Shown here: positions 16,085 through 24,165 of the stretch, in pieces
How the letters are laid out: each line of letters starts with the position of its first letter
How positions within the stretch are numbered: position 1 is the stretch's first letter
DNA from: Candidatus Defluviilinea proxima
GTDB lineage: Bacteria > Chloroflexota > Anaerolineae > Anaerolineales > Villigracilaceae
NCBI GenBank assembly: GCA_016721115.1
Contig: JADKIW010000001.1
Span: 2,991,501-3,055,500, forward strand
Direction: 5' to 3'
Length of the DNA: 64,000 bases
Notes under the pieces: generated by a model
The model's input: only the letters and a program-made list of their open reading frames with translations
The model's database searches: none
Told to the model about the DNA's origin: nothing
Program-made: the position numbers and the translations under genes

Positions 16085-17332
16085 ATGTATCGAATCGCAA
16101 TGCTCTCTTATCACACCTGTCCGCTCGCTACACTGGGTGGCAAAGACACCGGCGGCATGAATGTCTACGTCCGCGAACTCACACGTCAACTTGGCCAAAT
16201 GGGCATCCATGTAGATGTCTTCACGCGCTCGCAGGATGACCATGTCCCTCATGTTTTGCACGAACTTGGCTATGGCAATCGCGTTGTCCATGTGCCTGCC
16301 GGGCCTGAACATCCCATTCCGAACAAGCAGGAACTCGCGAATTACATCCCTGAATTTGTGGAAGGCGTCGATGCCTTTGCAAAAGAAAAGGGGATTAAGT
16401 ACGACATTATCCACAGTCATTACTGGATGAGCGGCATTGCCGCCGCGTCTCTTTCGGACCTTTGGGCTGGTACGCCCATCGTCAACATGTTCCACACTTT
16501 GGGCGAGATGAAGAACCGGGTGGCGCAATCTGAGGCAGAACGCGAAGGTGCATATCGGGTCAATGGGGAGAAGCAAGTCATCCGTCGTGTGGACCGGATC
16601 ATCGTCGCAACATTGGCGGAAATGACCCAACTCCGATTTCTTTATAAGGCTGATCAAAACAAAATGGTTGTCATCCCACCCGGTGTGGACTTAAGCCATT
16701 TCTATCCGATCCCTGCTGACGAATCAAAGGCATATGTTGGCCTGCAACCTGAGAGTCGTATGATCCTATTTGTGGGGCGTATCGAACGGTTGAAAGGTGT
16801 AGATACGTTGCTTGAGGCGATGGCTTGCCTAAAGTTAAAGGACGGTAGTCGTCCTGTACATCTTGCCATCATCGGTGGTGATCCTTCTGCCAGCCGTGAA
16901 CAAATGACAACGGAAATGGCGCGCCTGAAAGATTTATGCGAGTCACTAGGATTAGATCAATCAGTTGTTTTTTTGGGAAAACGCGACCAGGATAAACTGC
17001 CGTATTTTTATTCCGCCGCTGATGTATTGGTGATGCCTTCGCATTATGAGTCGTTTGGTATGGTTGCACTCGAAGCGATGGCATGCGGCACCCCGGTCAT
17101 TGCCTCGGAGGTGGGTGGGTTGGCCTACCTTGTGCGTGATGGCGAAACAGGATTCACGATTCCCGCCGAGGAACCAGAAATGTTGTGTGATAAATTGTCA
17201 TGGTTGCTGAACGATGGAGAACTCCATGCAAAAATGAGCAAACAAGCCGCAGAGTATGCGAAAGATTATGCCTGGGAAAAGATTGCTCAACAAATTGTGG
17301 GGGTATATAAAGAGTTGCTAGAACAGAATTAG
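16085..17332 (+). CDS. GT4-family glycosyltransferase (MshA / sucrose-phosphate-synthase type)
   Basis: Cytoplasmic retaining glycosyltransferase with the GT-B fold, 415 residues. The N-terminal domain has SYHTCPLATLGGKDTGGMNVYV, with the glycine-rich nucleotide-sugar loop, and IIHSHYWMSG; the C-terminal domain has ILFVGRIERLKGVDTLLEA and the donor-binding MPSHYESFGMVALEAMACGTPVIAS with the E-x7-E motif. This pattern is shared by D-inositol-3-phosphate glycosyltransferase (MshA) and sucrose synthase/phosphate-synthase relatives. The gene stands alone between a tRNA and a convergent lipoprotein, so context does not choose among them. The ribosome site is weak. Confidence 0.85.
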   Translation: MYRIAMLSYHTCPLATLGGKDTGGMNVYVRELTRQLGQMGIHVDVFTRSQDDHVPHVLHELGYGNRVVHVPAGPEHPIPNKQELANYIPEFVEGVDAFAKEKGIKYDIIHSHYWMSGIAAASLSDLWAGTPIVNMFHTLGEMKNRVAQSEAEREGAYRVNGEKQVIRRVDRIIVATLAEMTQLRFLYKADQNKMVVIPPGVDLSHFYPIPADESKAYVGLQPESRMILFVGRIERLKGVDTLLEAMACLKLKDGSRPVHLAIIGGDPSASREQMTTEMARLKDLCESLGLDQSVVFLGKRDQDKLPYFYSAADVLVMPSHYESFGMVALEAMACGTPVIASEVGGLAYLVRDGETGFTIPAEEPEMLCDKLSWLLNDGELHAKMSKQAAEYAKDYAWEKIAQQIVGVYKELLEQN

Positions 17333-18039
17333 GGAATGTTGTTAACGAAATCCAGTAAGGCCTTTAGAAATTCGTCACCCACTGGTGAGTAAAAAAGATC
17401 TGTGCCATGCTGAGCGGTATCAGGATAGATGATTAGTGTTTTAGGTTCAATGGCTTTTTTGTAATCACTCTTTATGGGGCTAGACCATTGATCCAGTTGT
17501 CCCGCAATAAAAAGTTTGGGATACGTGATATCGGTTAGAAGGCCACCATTATTTGGACCTGCGATGGTTGCAATGCCGACCATCGTGGGGTCGTGTGCGA
17601 TATAGCCACATGCACTTACACCTAGGCTGGCACCTATACAAATAGCGCGTTTATAACCGGCACTCTTTAATGTATCAAGAATAATCTCTGTTTCCTGTTC
17701 TGCTGAAGCATAATCATCTGCGACCAGCATTAAGTAATTAAAAGTGACCCCCGTGAATTTTTCTTTGTCAATTGCTTTTACAAAGGGATCCCATTGTGAT
17801 TCTCCTCCATAAGACATATTTGCCAAAATGATCGCAGTTTCACCGTGGCCGTATACTGTCCCTGCATATTTTTTCCCATCATACCTGGTAAAAACGGTCT
17901 TTCCTTCGGCAAGTGATGGTTTAGGTGTTGTGGTTGGTGCGGCAGTAGGTTCGGCGGTTGGTGTTGGTGGGGGCGCGAGTGAGGCGCATCCCACCATGGC
18001 GAATGCAATGATAAGTGTGAAATATAAATGGAGTTTCAT
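17329..18039 (-). CDS. Lipoprotein with alpha/beta-hydrolase fold
   Basis: Predicted exported lipoprotein, 236 residues. The signal peptide ends in a lipobox MVGC (Cys18), followed by a Pro/Thr/Ala-rich spacer of the kind seen in other lipoproteins of this window. The mature part looks like a dienelactone-hydrolase-type alpha/beta hydrolase: nucleophile elbow GASLG, a LFIAGQLDQW acid strand, and a late His in TAQHGTDLF. AAGGAGA precedes the start. It overlaps the end of the convergent glycosyltransferase gene by four bases. Substrate unknown. Confidence 0.72.
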   Translation of the reverse strand: MKLHLYFTLIIAFAMVGCASLAPPPTPTAEPTAAPTTTPKPSLAEGKTVFTRYDGKKYAGTVYGHGETAIILANMSYGGESQWDPFVKAIDKEKFTGVTFNYLMLVADDYASAEQETEIILDTLKSAGYKRAICIGASLGVSACGYIAHDPTMVGIATIAGPNNGGLLTDITYPKLFIAGQLDQWSSPIKSDYKKAIEPKTLIIYPDTAQHGTDLFYSPVGDEFLKALLDFVNNIP

Positions 18040-18160
18040 AGATAATTGTCTCCTTAAAAATTTCTATGAAGCGCGCATGGGACTGATTTCAAGAAAGGTC
18101 GCTAACTTGACAGGAATAGTGTAAGGAGTTTTCCGGTAGATAGTCAAAAAACTGTCGATT

Positions 18161-18910
18161 TTAGCGGCTGAGCACTCTCATTAAAACTGGAATCCACAAG
18201 CCAACCCAGATTAGGGCAAACACGATTTTATTTTTAAATGACGATAGAAGAACAACACTATAACTGAATTGGCTTATGTACGGGGCAAAAAAAACGCTTG
18301 AAATCGCTGCTAAATTCTTATCATTGTCTTTCATTGATATATACAGAAGAGCAAGCCCGGCCCAGATACCATAAGGGAATGTGCTCATATTGATATCGGC
18401 ATCTGGTAAAGAGAACATTCGAAGTGGCCATAATCCGTAAAGCCAGAACGATATAAGATAAGCCAGCGAAATGGGCCCAAGAAGTTTTATCAAACCTGGA
18501 AACTTGTCGTTTTTCCAGGTTTGCCATGACCAAAAGATGAGAAGCCCAATTCCAACTTGTGGCTTCATCATTACGAAGAATAAACCTATTTGAGGGGGCA
18601 TCCAAAGGCCGGCGGTAACAAGCCAATCTAGGTTCCCGTTATTCAGGCATCCCACAACAGCTGATGATAGTATGAAAGCAATCAATTGCCATTTAGTCGC
18701 ACCGAGTCGAATTGCGCTATATGCAAATACAATTAACGAAACAAGAAATAATATAACTCTGCCAACCCAGAACGGTAAAAATGCCAATGGGGATAGGATA
18801 ATATAAGTCCAGAATGGTTCGAAAACTTGACCGACAGAGTAGGGGTTCCCGCCGGACAAGAATTCTTTTACAGATGGTAGGATGTTGAGCCAATCAAGGC
18901 CAATAGGCAT
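18161..18910 (-). CDS. Polytopic membrane protein, possible GT87-like glycosyltransferase remnant
   Basis: A 249-residue integral membrane protein with about seven hydrophobic spans. The segment NPYSVGQVFEPFWTYIILSPLAFLPF recalls the NPYD and P-x-P region of polyprenol-phosphate-mannose-dependent GT87/DUF2029 transferases, and MMKPQVGIGLLIF recalls their TIKPH stretch; both have counterparts in the 391-residue protein at 20290. It is shorter than that family and lacks a clear catalytic Asp loop, so it may be a truncated or divergent member. CCGGAGAGAAAC precedes the ATG. Confidence 0.55.
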   Translation of the reverse strand: MPIGLDWLNILPSVKEFLSGGNPYSVGQVFEPFWTYIILSPLAFLPFWVGRVILFLVSLIVFAYSAIRLGATKWQLIAFILSSAVVGCLNNGNLDWLVTAGLWMPPQIGLFFVMMKPQVGIGLLIFWSWQTWKNDKFPGLIKLLGPISLAYLISFWLYGLWPLRMFSLPDADINMSTFPYGIWAGLALLYISMKDNDKNLAAISSVFFAPYISQFSYSVVLLSSFKNKIVFALIWVGLWIPVLMRVLSR

Positions 18911-19022
18911 GTTTCTCTCCGGTACCCTTTAATACGATGATTGTTATAAAGCATGAACAGAATTTCACTAACAACGCCTTGTTGCAAGTTGTACACGGTA
19001 TTATTCGGGCCCAATAATATCG

Positions 19023-20297
19023 CTAATACACAGGTCGTTTTCGTAATCCTAAAATCAATTCCCCTTGCAGGATATAGCGTGTCGTTTCCAGTTTGTAGCC
19101 ACGTTTAATTACAAGCTCATCGTAGAGTTCTTGGAATGTGTAATGGGTGATATGTTCATCGGCATAAGCTTGGGGCAAGAGAACTTTGTATAACCACTCA
19201 ATGACATTCCATTGCCATTTGGCATAATCAGGTGTTCCCAGAATAAGATATCCACCGGGTTCTAGAACACGGTCCAGCTCATCCAGTACATTTGCACGCG
19301 GCACATGTTCGATTACTTGCGAACATAGGACGCACGGGAAGGACGATGCAGGGACAGGCAGATCGAAGATAGATCCTTGAACGGTCATATGTCCAAAACG
19401 ACGGGAATATCGAAGTTTTCGAATCAAAATGTCCAGGGCGATGCTACCATTAGGAAGTGCTCCAATAATGCGGCTAGACCCACAACCTACATCTAGGCAT
19501 TTTCCTTTGCCTTTCAACATGCCTGTAATGTGTTTGTAGCGTTGTCTTTGCCAATAGCGTTGTGGAGGCATCATAGCATTGTAGGCACGTGCATCATAAT
19601 CTGCACTAGCGATAGAATTTCGTAGTTTCCAAAGGCGGGAAAAAGCTCTCAAGTATGCCAGCCCGAATTTTGTCATTCGCGTATATGCGGAGTCGACTGA
19701 CCGGTATTTAAACGGGATTTCGCTAACATGGTAACCCGCCATTAAAATCTTTACAAGTATTTCCTGTAAGACATCAAAATTCTTGCTCTCAGTTGTTAAG
19801 TTCTTGACAACATGGCCTTTATATAAACGAAACCCGCTGGACATGTCATGTACGGGTAAATCTAACCCGCGACTGAAAGCAATATTTAGAAACTTGCTCA
19901 GGAACTTGCGAAGAATTGGGGTTTGTGTTTGTCCTTTGGCGATATATCGAGATGCAACAACAACATCAGCGTTATCTCTAGCCTCCCATAGCTCTTTCAG
20001 AAAGGTTGCCGGATGTGTCTGGTCTGCATCCATGGTAATGATATATCTGCCAGTCGAGTGGTGAATTCCTGTTAGGACACTATCCCCATATCCAGCTGTC
20101 TGCGGAATTAGAATTGTACAATTGTTCTGTTGGAGTGTCTTCCGGGCTTGCTCGTCAAAACGACAGGATACGATAAGAATTTCATATTCCACAGAGAGCA
20201 ACTTTAGGGTTGAGTGAATTTGCGAGATTGTCTCTATAAGCTTTTTTGTTTTTTCATGTGCAATAACGACTACAGATAGATTGAGTTGATTATTCAT
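19023..20297 (-). CDS. GT2 glycosyltransferase fused to a SAM-dependent methyltransferase
   Basis: Two enzymes in one chain of 424 residues. Residues 1 to about 215 are a dolichol-phosphate-mannose-synthase-like GT2 domain with SVVVIAHEKTKKLIETI, the metal-binding ITMDADQTHP and DMSSGFRLYKG. Residues about 255-424 form a class I methyltransferase with the SAM motif CLDVGCGSSRIIGALP and later SQVIEHVPRANVLDELDRVLEPGGYLIL. The gene overlaps the upstream GT87-like gene by eight bases, so polyprenol-linked sugar made by the GT2 domain may feed it. Acceptor of the methyl group unknown. Confidence 0.82.
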   Translation of the reverse strand: MNNQLNLSVVVIAHEKTKKLIETISQIHSTLKLLSVEYEILIVSCRFDEQARKTLQQNNCTILIPQTAGYGDSVLTGIHHSTGRYIITMDADQTHPATFLKELWEARDNADVVVASRYIAKGQTQTPILRKFLSKFLNIAFSRGLDLPVHDMSSGFRLYKGHVVKNLTTESKNFDVLQEILVKILMAGYHVSEIPFKYRSVDSAYTRMTKFGLAYLRAFSRLWKLRNSIASADYDARAYNAMMPPQRYWQRQRYKHITGMLKGKGKCLDVGCGSSRIIGALPNGSIALDILIRKLRYSRRFGHMTVQGSIFDLPVPASSFPCVLCSQVIEHVPRANVLDELDRVLEPGGYLILGTPDYAKWQWNVIEWLYKVLLPQAYADEHITHYTFQELYDELVIKRGYKLETTRYILQGELILGLRKRPVY

Positions 20298-21465
20298 GAA
20301 TATAGGTTAGCCTTGTATAGTAGTAATACCATGTGATACCAAAAACCAGACACCAGAATAAGGGAACCCAGACATAGTAAACTTCATAAGTGTCGGTTAC
20401 CTTTTGATAGTAGTTAATCACGACTACTAGGATCATAAATGTGGAAAGTACATATTTTAATGCTACTGCTCTTAATTGGTACAGCCAGTAAAATATCTGC
20501 GCAATAGGTATTAAAAGTATGACCTGATCGTAACTCCAGCCGAAGAATGTAAAGGGAACGGTTATAAGTGTAAGTAGCGCGATAGATAACTCCATGCTGA
20601 AACTTGTATGGTATTTTGCCAGTATAAATGGTATGGGCAAAAACAACACAATCAAATAGCGGGCGATTTCGGTAGCACCGATGAAACTGATCCATCCGCC
20701 AATCGTTGGTGTATACCATTTTGTGGGTGCAATTTTTGACAACCCAACGAGGTCGCTGATAAGCTGGGGCCGTAACCCAAAGAGGATAACGAGAAATACA
20801 CTTCCGGCTAGTAATATCCCTGCCCATCCCTGAATTTTTTTCCTCTGTATCATGTATAGAAATAAATAAATTATTTGTAAGACAACAAGATGGGGTTTGA
20901 TTGTTGTAAGAATTAAGATTGCCCCAGCCCAGAACCAATGGTTTTTTCTAATAAGTATCATACTTGTAACCAACCCAAAGGTCACTAATATGGTTACCTG
21001 ACCAACATAGACCCCGGATAATATCTGAGGCATAAGAAAAGCCAAGAGAAGAAACATCAATTTTAGCTTTGCATTATCCTGTGGTAAGTACAACTTTATG
21101 AGCATCAAGATGGTGGTCGCGATCAGGGTTAGGTTGGCGATTAGCCAGATGAACTTTGCCGATGTAATGGATAGTAACGTAAGCGGTAAAATAACCACAA
21201 ATAATGTCGGAGGATTCCATGACATAATGGTGAAATCTAGCCCTGTATGCATTTGGGTGGCTTGGACTAATCTCATTGCATCCGGGTCATAGGGGTTTTG
21301 TCCATTCCGCAATAAGAATGTGGCTGACCAATATCCCCAAAAATCACCCCCACCTAAGTTTGTTGTTGAGGCAATACCCCATAAAGTATTAAGAATTAAT
21401 AGGCCTGCTATTGTGATAAAAGCTACTATTAATCGATTTCGAGTAAACAAGTGCGATGATCCCAC
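20290..21465 (-). CDS. GT87/DUF2029-type polyprenol-phosphate-sugar transferase
   Basis: Integral membrane protein of 391 residues with about ten spans, resembling GT87 mannosyltransferases that transfer sugars from polyprenyl-phosphate donors outside the membrane. Visible signatures are GGGDFWGYWSATFLLRNGQNPYD near the N-terminus with the acidic catalytic loop, SWNPPTLFVVILPL, and TTIKPHLVVLQIIY. GTG is the likely start, with AAAGGAAAG upstream. It overlaps the GT2-methyltransferase gene downstream, forming a lipid-linked glycosylation pair. Confidence 0.75.
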   Translation of the reverse strand: MGSSHLFTRNRLIVAFITIAGLLILNTLWGIASTTNLGGGDFWGYWSATFLLRNGQNPYDPDAMRLVQATQMHTGLDFTIMSWNPPTLFVVILPLTLLSITSAKFIWLIANLTLIATTILMLIKLYLPQDNAKLKLMFLLLAFLMPQILSGVYVGQVTILVTFGLVTSMILIRKNHWFWAGAILILTTIKPHLVVLQIIYLFLYMIQRKKIQGWAGILLAGSVFLVILFGLRPQLISDLVGLSKIAPTKWYTPTIGGWISFIGATEIARYLIVLFLPIPFILAKYHTSFSMELSIALLTLITVPFTFFGWSYDQVILLIPIAQIFYWLYQLRAVALKYVLSTFMILVVVINYYQKVTDTYEVYYVWVPLFWCLVFGITWYYYYTRLTYIHE

Positions 21466-21563
21466 TTTGCTTTCCTTTATGTTTATGAATGGTGAATAGA
21501 CGATCGTATGGCGGCATCGGTCATCGTATAAATTTTTTAGGCTAAAAGCTTATTCTCTGCAAA

Positions 21564-22328
21564 TTATTCCTTCACCTTCACATACATCACACTTGTACCG
21601 CCTACTTCCTGGGTTCTGATTTCGAAGCGGTCTTTGAGTTTGGCGATCATGCGTGAGAGCTGTTTATGACCATACGTGCGCGGATCAAAGCTAGGGTCTA
21701 CTTGATAGAGGGCTTGCCCCATAGTAGCGAGGGGGGCCCAGCCATCTTGTCCCACTGCTATTTCGAAGGCTTGACTGAGGATCGGCATTGGATCAAGTTC
21801 TTCTTTTTCGTCCTCGTTTTTCTTCCCCACTTTTTTTACGTGCGTTTGCTTCTTCTGTTGGATGGCTTTCTTTTCCGCGGCAAGGTTTTCTGTGAACACA
21901 AAGACATCGCAGGCATTTACAAAGGCTTTGGGTGTTTTCTTTTCGCCGATACCCATTACGAAGATACCTGCCTCGCGGATGCGTGTGGCTAGACGAGTGT
22001 AATCGCTATCGGATGAGACGAGACAGAATCCATCTACAACGCCGGAGTGCAGGATATCCATAGCGTCAATGATCATGGCGCTATCGGTGGCGTTCTTGCC
22101 AATGGTATAGCGGAATTGTTGAATGGGTTGAAAGGCGTGATAGTTGAGCACATCCTTCCATGAATTCATATTATTGGTTGTCCAATCCCCATAAATACGG
22201 CGTACAGTGACTTGACCGTGTTTGCCGGTTTCCACGAGCATCTCTGGGAGCAGGGATGATTGGGCGTTGTCGCCGTCGATCAGGATGGCGATCTTATTTC
22301 GTGCAGTGGATAGATTATCGTTTGCCAT
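21564..22328 (-). CDS. NYN-domain ribonuclease-like protein with OST-HTH/LOTUS domain
   Basis: Soluble protein of 254 residues. Residues about 10-150 form a NYN (PIN-like, LabA/DUF88) domain with the acidic residues expected of a metal-dependent RNase: IAILIDGDNAQ, KNATDSAMIIDAMDIL and FCLVSSDSDYTRL. A charged linker follows, and residues about 180-254 fit a LOTUS/OST-HTH RNA-binding module (PILSQAFEIAV, then GWAPLATMGQAL and HKQLSRMIAKL). The combination is common in bacteria and suggests RNA binding and cleavage. It is a single gene with no informative partner. Confidence 0.85.
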   Translation of the reverse strand: MANDNLSTARNKIAILIDGDNAQSSLLPEMLVETGKHGQVTVRRIYGDWTTNNMNSWKDVLNYHAFQPIQQFRYTIGKNATDSAMIIDAMDILHSGVVDGFCLVSSDSDYTRLATRIREAGIFVMGIGEKKTPKAFVNACDVFVFTENLAAEKKAIQQKKQTHVKKVGKKNEDEKEELDPMPILSQAFEIAVGQDGWAPLATMGQALYQVDPSFDPRTYGHKQLSRMIAKLKDRFEIRTQEVGGTSVMYVKVKE

Positions 22329-22353
22329 GGTTTGATTATACCCTTCACTGTCC

Positions 22354-23013
22354 CTATGGATTACTCGGCACGGGCGTGTTTAAGCTGTCAGGTTTTGGGG
22401 CAAGCAGGCCGAGGTCACGGCAGGAGGCGATGCCTTCGCGTGGAAAAAGGCCCTGGGCGCTGTTCACTTCGACTTGGACCGGCGATTCCTGTTTGTAGGT
22501 ACTGTCCACAGTTAATTTGAGAGTGATTTCATAATTCATCGGTAGAGACGATACTTCCAGAGTTTTATCGGGATGTTCTCTGCCTTCATCGAGTGCGTAG
22601 AGCGTTGCGACAAGGTTTGTGAGCTCTACGTTGCCGATGTTCTTCAATGTGACATATGCGTTCGTTACTTCACCCATGCCGTGAGTAACATCAATGCCGG
22701 TGTTGCATCCCAGTATTGTGATGTAGAGCGCATGCGCATTGACAAGACTTGTGGGTGTATATGTGTTGACGGGAGCTTCGGCCGGTGTGATAGATGGGGT
22801 GTTTGTATTGGTGGGTAGAAAAGTCGGCGTAGCGGTAGGGGACGAGCTGGTGACCACCGGAGTTGGACTGTAAATATCTGGCGTGCGTGTTGGCTGAACA
22901 AATGGGGTAGGTGGGTTATACGGCAATGGCTGTATAACCCATCCGTTACAGGAGGTCAATATGAGTGCAAACAGAATGAACAGGCTTGTTCTTTTCACTA
23001 TAAGGTTATGCAT
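22354..23013 (-). CDS. Lipoprotein with Thr/Pro-rich stalk, function unknown
   Basis: Exported lipoprotein of 219 residues. Signal peptide with lipobox LTSC at about residue 22, then a 60-residue Pro/Thr/Ser-rich stalk, then a beta-rich domain (about 95-200) with VTNAYVTLKNIGNVELTNLVATLYAL, the pattern of CARDB/DUF11-like adhesion-type Ig folds. Two Cys (about 104 and 198) could pair. GGGAGGAG precedes the start. No enzymatic motif is visible. Confidence 0.7.
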   Translation of the reverse strand: MHNLIVKRTSLFILFALILTSCNGWVIQPLPYNPPTPFVQPTRTPDIYSPTPVVTSSSPTATPTFLPTNTNTPSITPAEAPVNTYTPTSLVNAHALYITILGCNTGIDVTHGMGEVTNAYVTLKNIGNVELTNLVATLYALDEGREHPDKTLEVSSLPMNYEITLKLTVDSTYKQESPVQVEVNSAQGLFPREGIASCRDLGLLAPKPDSLNTPVPSNP

Positions 23014-23072
23014 TTTTTCTCCTCCCTGTCATTGTATCCCTCTTGATGTGATTGGGTAAAGCCCTCGTTTGG

Positions 23073-23333
23073 TCAGTTGAATTTTTGCTTGAGTTCGTCC
23101 CAACTGGGTTCGGTTAGCACGGTTCCATCGGGAAAAATGATGGTGGGTACGCTTCGGTAGCCGTTATTCACTTGCATGACGAACTCGGTGGCTTCTGTAT
23201 TGCCTTCGAGCCCAACACGCAGGTAAGGGATATTGTTGGCTTCAAAGAATTTTTTGGCGCGCATACAATCGGGGCAATATTCAGTTGTGTACATCACGAT
23301 TTGTGACGGGGTGAGGGTGTAGTGATCGGACAT
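23073..23333 (-). CDS. Glutaredoxin / mycoredoxin-like thiol oxidoreductase
   Basis: Small thioredoxin-fold protein of 86 residues with the redox motif CPDC (YCPDCMRAKKF, about residues 19-22) and the cis-Pro substrate-binding loop RSVPTIIFPDG, followed by LTEPS. It would reduce disulfides or mixed disulfides in the cytoplasm. The length and the CPDC pair fit mycoredoxin- or NrdH-like glutaredoxins rather than glutathione-dependent Grx1. Confidence 0.88.
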   Translation of the reverse strand: MSDHYTLTPSQIVMYTTEYCPDCMRAKKFFEANNIPYLRVGLEGNTEATEFVMQVNNGYRSVPTIIFPDGTVLTEPSWDELKQKFN

Positions 23334-23457
23334 TTGAAGAACCTTTGCGATGGAATTATTTATGCCTATTGAGCGTATCCACCCTTAATATCTTATCTTC
23401 TTCAAAAGTAAAAATGCCACACCTTGATATTTTGCAAACCAGACTAAAAGACTCTGT

Positions 23458-23682
23458 TTATTTTTCTCTTGCGGCTTGCGTCAGAATGTAATGTGCCATG
23501 TCTGTGGCTTGGGTAATGAGTTTTGTGTCTGGTGGTTCTTCATTTTGTCCGCTATCGAGAATACGAAGCAATGACCCGCGCAAACCGCTGGCGCGATGTG
23601 CCCAAACCGAATCGGCAGAGATGCGCTCGAGGCGGTCGGTCAATATACGGATAAGTTGTAAGTCTGCTTGTGGAGTGGACAT
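23458..23682 (-). CDS. Small hypothetical protein, 74 residues
   Basis: A short, amphipathic, mostly helical protein (LQLIRILTDRLERISADSVWAHRASGLRG, then AREK at the end). The ATG at 23682 is chosen because a longer reading frame would run into the tRNA-Arg gene. The ribosome site is poor (CTCTCTTTTTTT upstream). I do not recognise a family. Confidence 0.45.
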   Translation of the reverse strand: MSTPQADLQLIRILTDRLERISADSVWAHRASGLRGSLLRILDSGQNEEPPDTKLITQATDMAHYILTQAAREK

Positions 23683-23694
23683 AAAAAAAGAGAG

Positions 23695-23767
23695 TGCCCC
23701 CGGTGCGGGTCGAACGCACAACCACTGGATTCGAAGTCCATTACTCTATCCATTGAGCTACGGGGGC
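23695..23767 (-). tRNA. tRNA-Arg (TCG anticodon)
   Basis: A 73-base cloverleaf on the - strand. The acceptor stem is GCCCCCG/CGGGGGC, the anticodon loop CTTCGAA gives TCG for CGA codons, and the T arm GTGCG-TTCGACC-CGCAC is perfect, with discriminator A. The first pair of the anticodon stem is mismatched. CCA is not encoded. A TATAAT -10 element (23779-23784, - strand) lies 11 bases upstream. Confidence 0.95.
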
Positions 23768-23881
23768 AAGCGACCGAAATTATACTCGAAAAAGAAATCG
23801 TGATTACGCTTATGAAGTGTATAAAACTAAAAGAATTTTCTATGGGTTTTGGGTGCATCATGTTTAAAGCTGTCTAAACCA

Positions 23882-23909
23882 TTGACAAATCTGACATAGC
23901 CGATATAAT
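23882..23909 (+). promoter_or_regulatory. Near-consensus promoter of the sulfur-assimilation operon
   Basis: A perfect TTGACA (23882-23887), 16-base spacer and a perfect TATAAT (23904-23909). Transcription should start near 23916, giving a leader of about 250 bases before the sulfite reductase ATG. Such a strong promoter fits control after initiation, by the attenuator described next. Confidence 0.85.
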
Positions 23910-23927
23910 CACGCAAATTAATTGACC

Positions 23928-24029
23928 ATGATGACCGTTGTGATGTTCTCGATGTGTATGGCTTGTTTGTGTACATGTCTGTGTTGTATGAAAACACAGA
24001 GAACTGTTCAACACGCCATCATAGGTTAA
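23928..24029 (+). CDS. Cysteine/methionine-rich leader peptide, 33 residues
   Basis: A short ORF beginning about 12 bases after the predicted transcription start, with no clear ribosome site (near-leaderless). The peptide starts MMTVVMFSMCMACLCTCLCC: six Cys codons (23955, 23964, 23970, 23976, 23982, 23985) and six Met codons in the first 21 codons, then KTQRTVQHAIIG and TAA. All six Cys codons are TGT. The last Cys codon ends 13 bases before the first arm of a leader hairpin. Taken together this looks like a ribosome-stalling leader peptide for sulfur amino-acid starvation, comparable in principle to trp or his leaders and to the polycysteine leader ORFs of mycobacteria. An alternative is a chance ORF, but the codon composition and the operon downstream make that unlikely. 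Confidence 0.75.
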   Translation: MMTVVMFSMCMACLCTCLCCMKTQRTVQHAIIG

Positions 24030-24137
24030 TCGAATATAAGATATATAAACGTAAAACCAGACCGGTGAACAGTTCCTTGCACGTAGAAGATGTTCATCGG
24101 CTTTTTTTGTGAAAAGCCCGAAGACATCGGGCTTTTT
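24001..24137 (+). promoter_or_regulatory. Transcription attenuator with alternative hairpins
   Basis: Three mutually exclusive pairings are visible. A:B is GAACTGTTCA (24001-24010) with TGAACAGTTC (24066-24075). B:C is CCGGTGAACA (24062-24071) with TGTTCATCGG (24091-24100), one G-U pair. C:D is TCGGCTTTT (24097-24105) with 24112-24121, one bulge. The last would block the 5' arm of the terminator (24112-24121 with 24127-24136). Proposed logic: ribosomes stalled at the Cys codons leave A free, A:B forms, C:D forms, and transcription continues. If translation reaches the stop, A is masked, B:C forms and the terminator forms. Confidence 0.65.
24112..24137 (+). terminator. Intrinsic terminator inside the sulfite reductase leader
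   Basis: A perfect 10-bp stem AAAAGCCCGA/TCGGGCTTTT, loop AGACA, with the 3' arm running into T5. It ends only 28 bases before the sulfite reductase ATG and belongs to the same transcript, so it must be conditional. Confidence 0.85.
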
Positions 24138-24165
24138 GTTATTTATACCCAGAGGAGATGACTTT

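Noticed and set aside
24109..24165. Upstream extension of the sulfite reductase frame
   Set aside because: It would start inside the terminator hairpin and has no ribosome site; the ATG at 24166 has GAGGAG.
23916..24165. Known riboswitch (SAM, cobalamin or T-box) in the sulfite reductase leader
   Set aside because: I could not find the conserved cores of SAM-I, B12 or T-box RNAs; the Cys/Met ORF explains the leader better.
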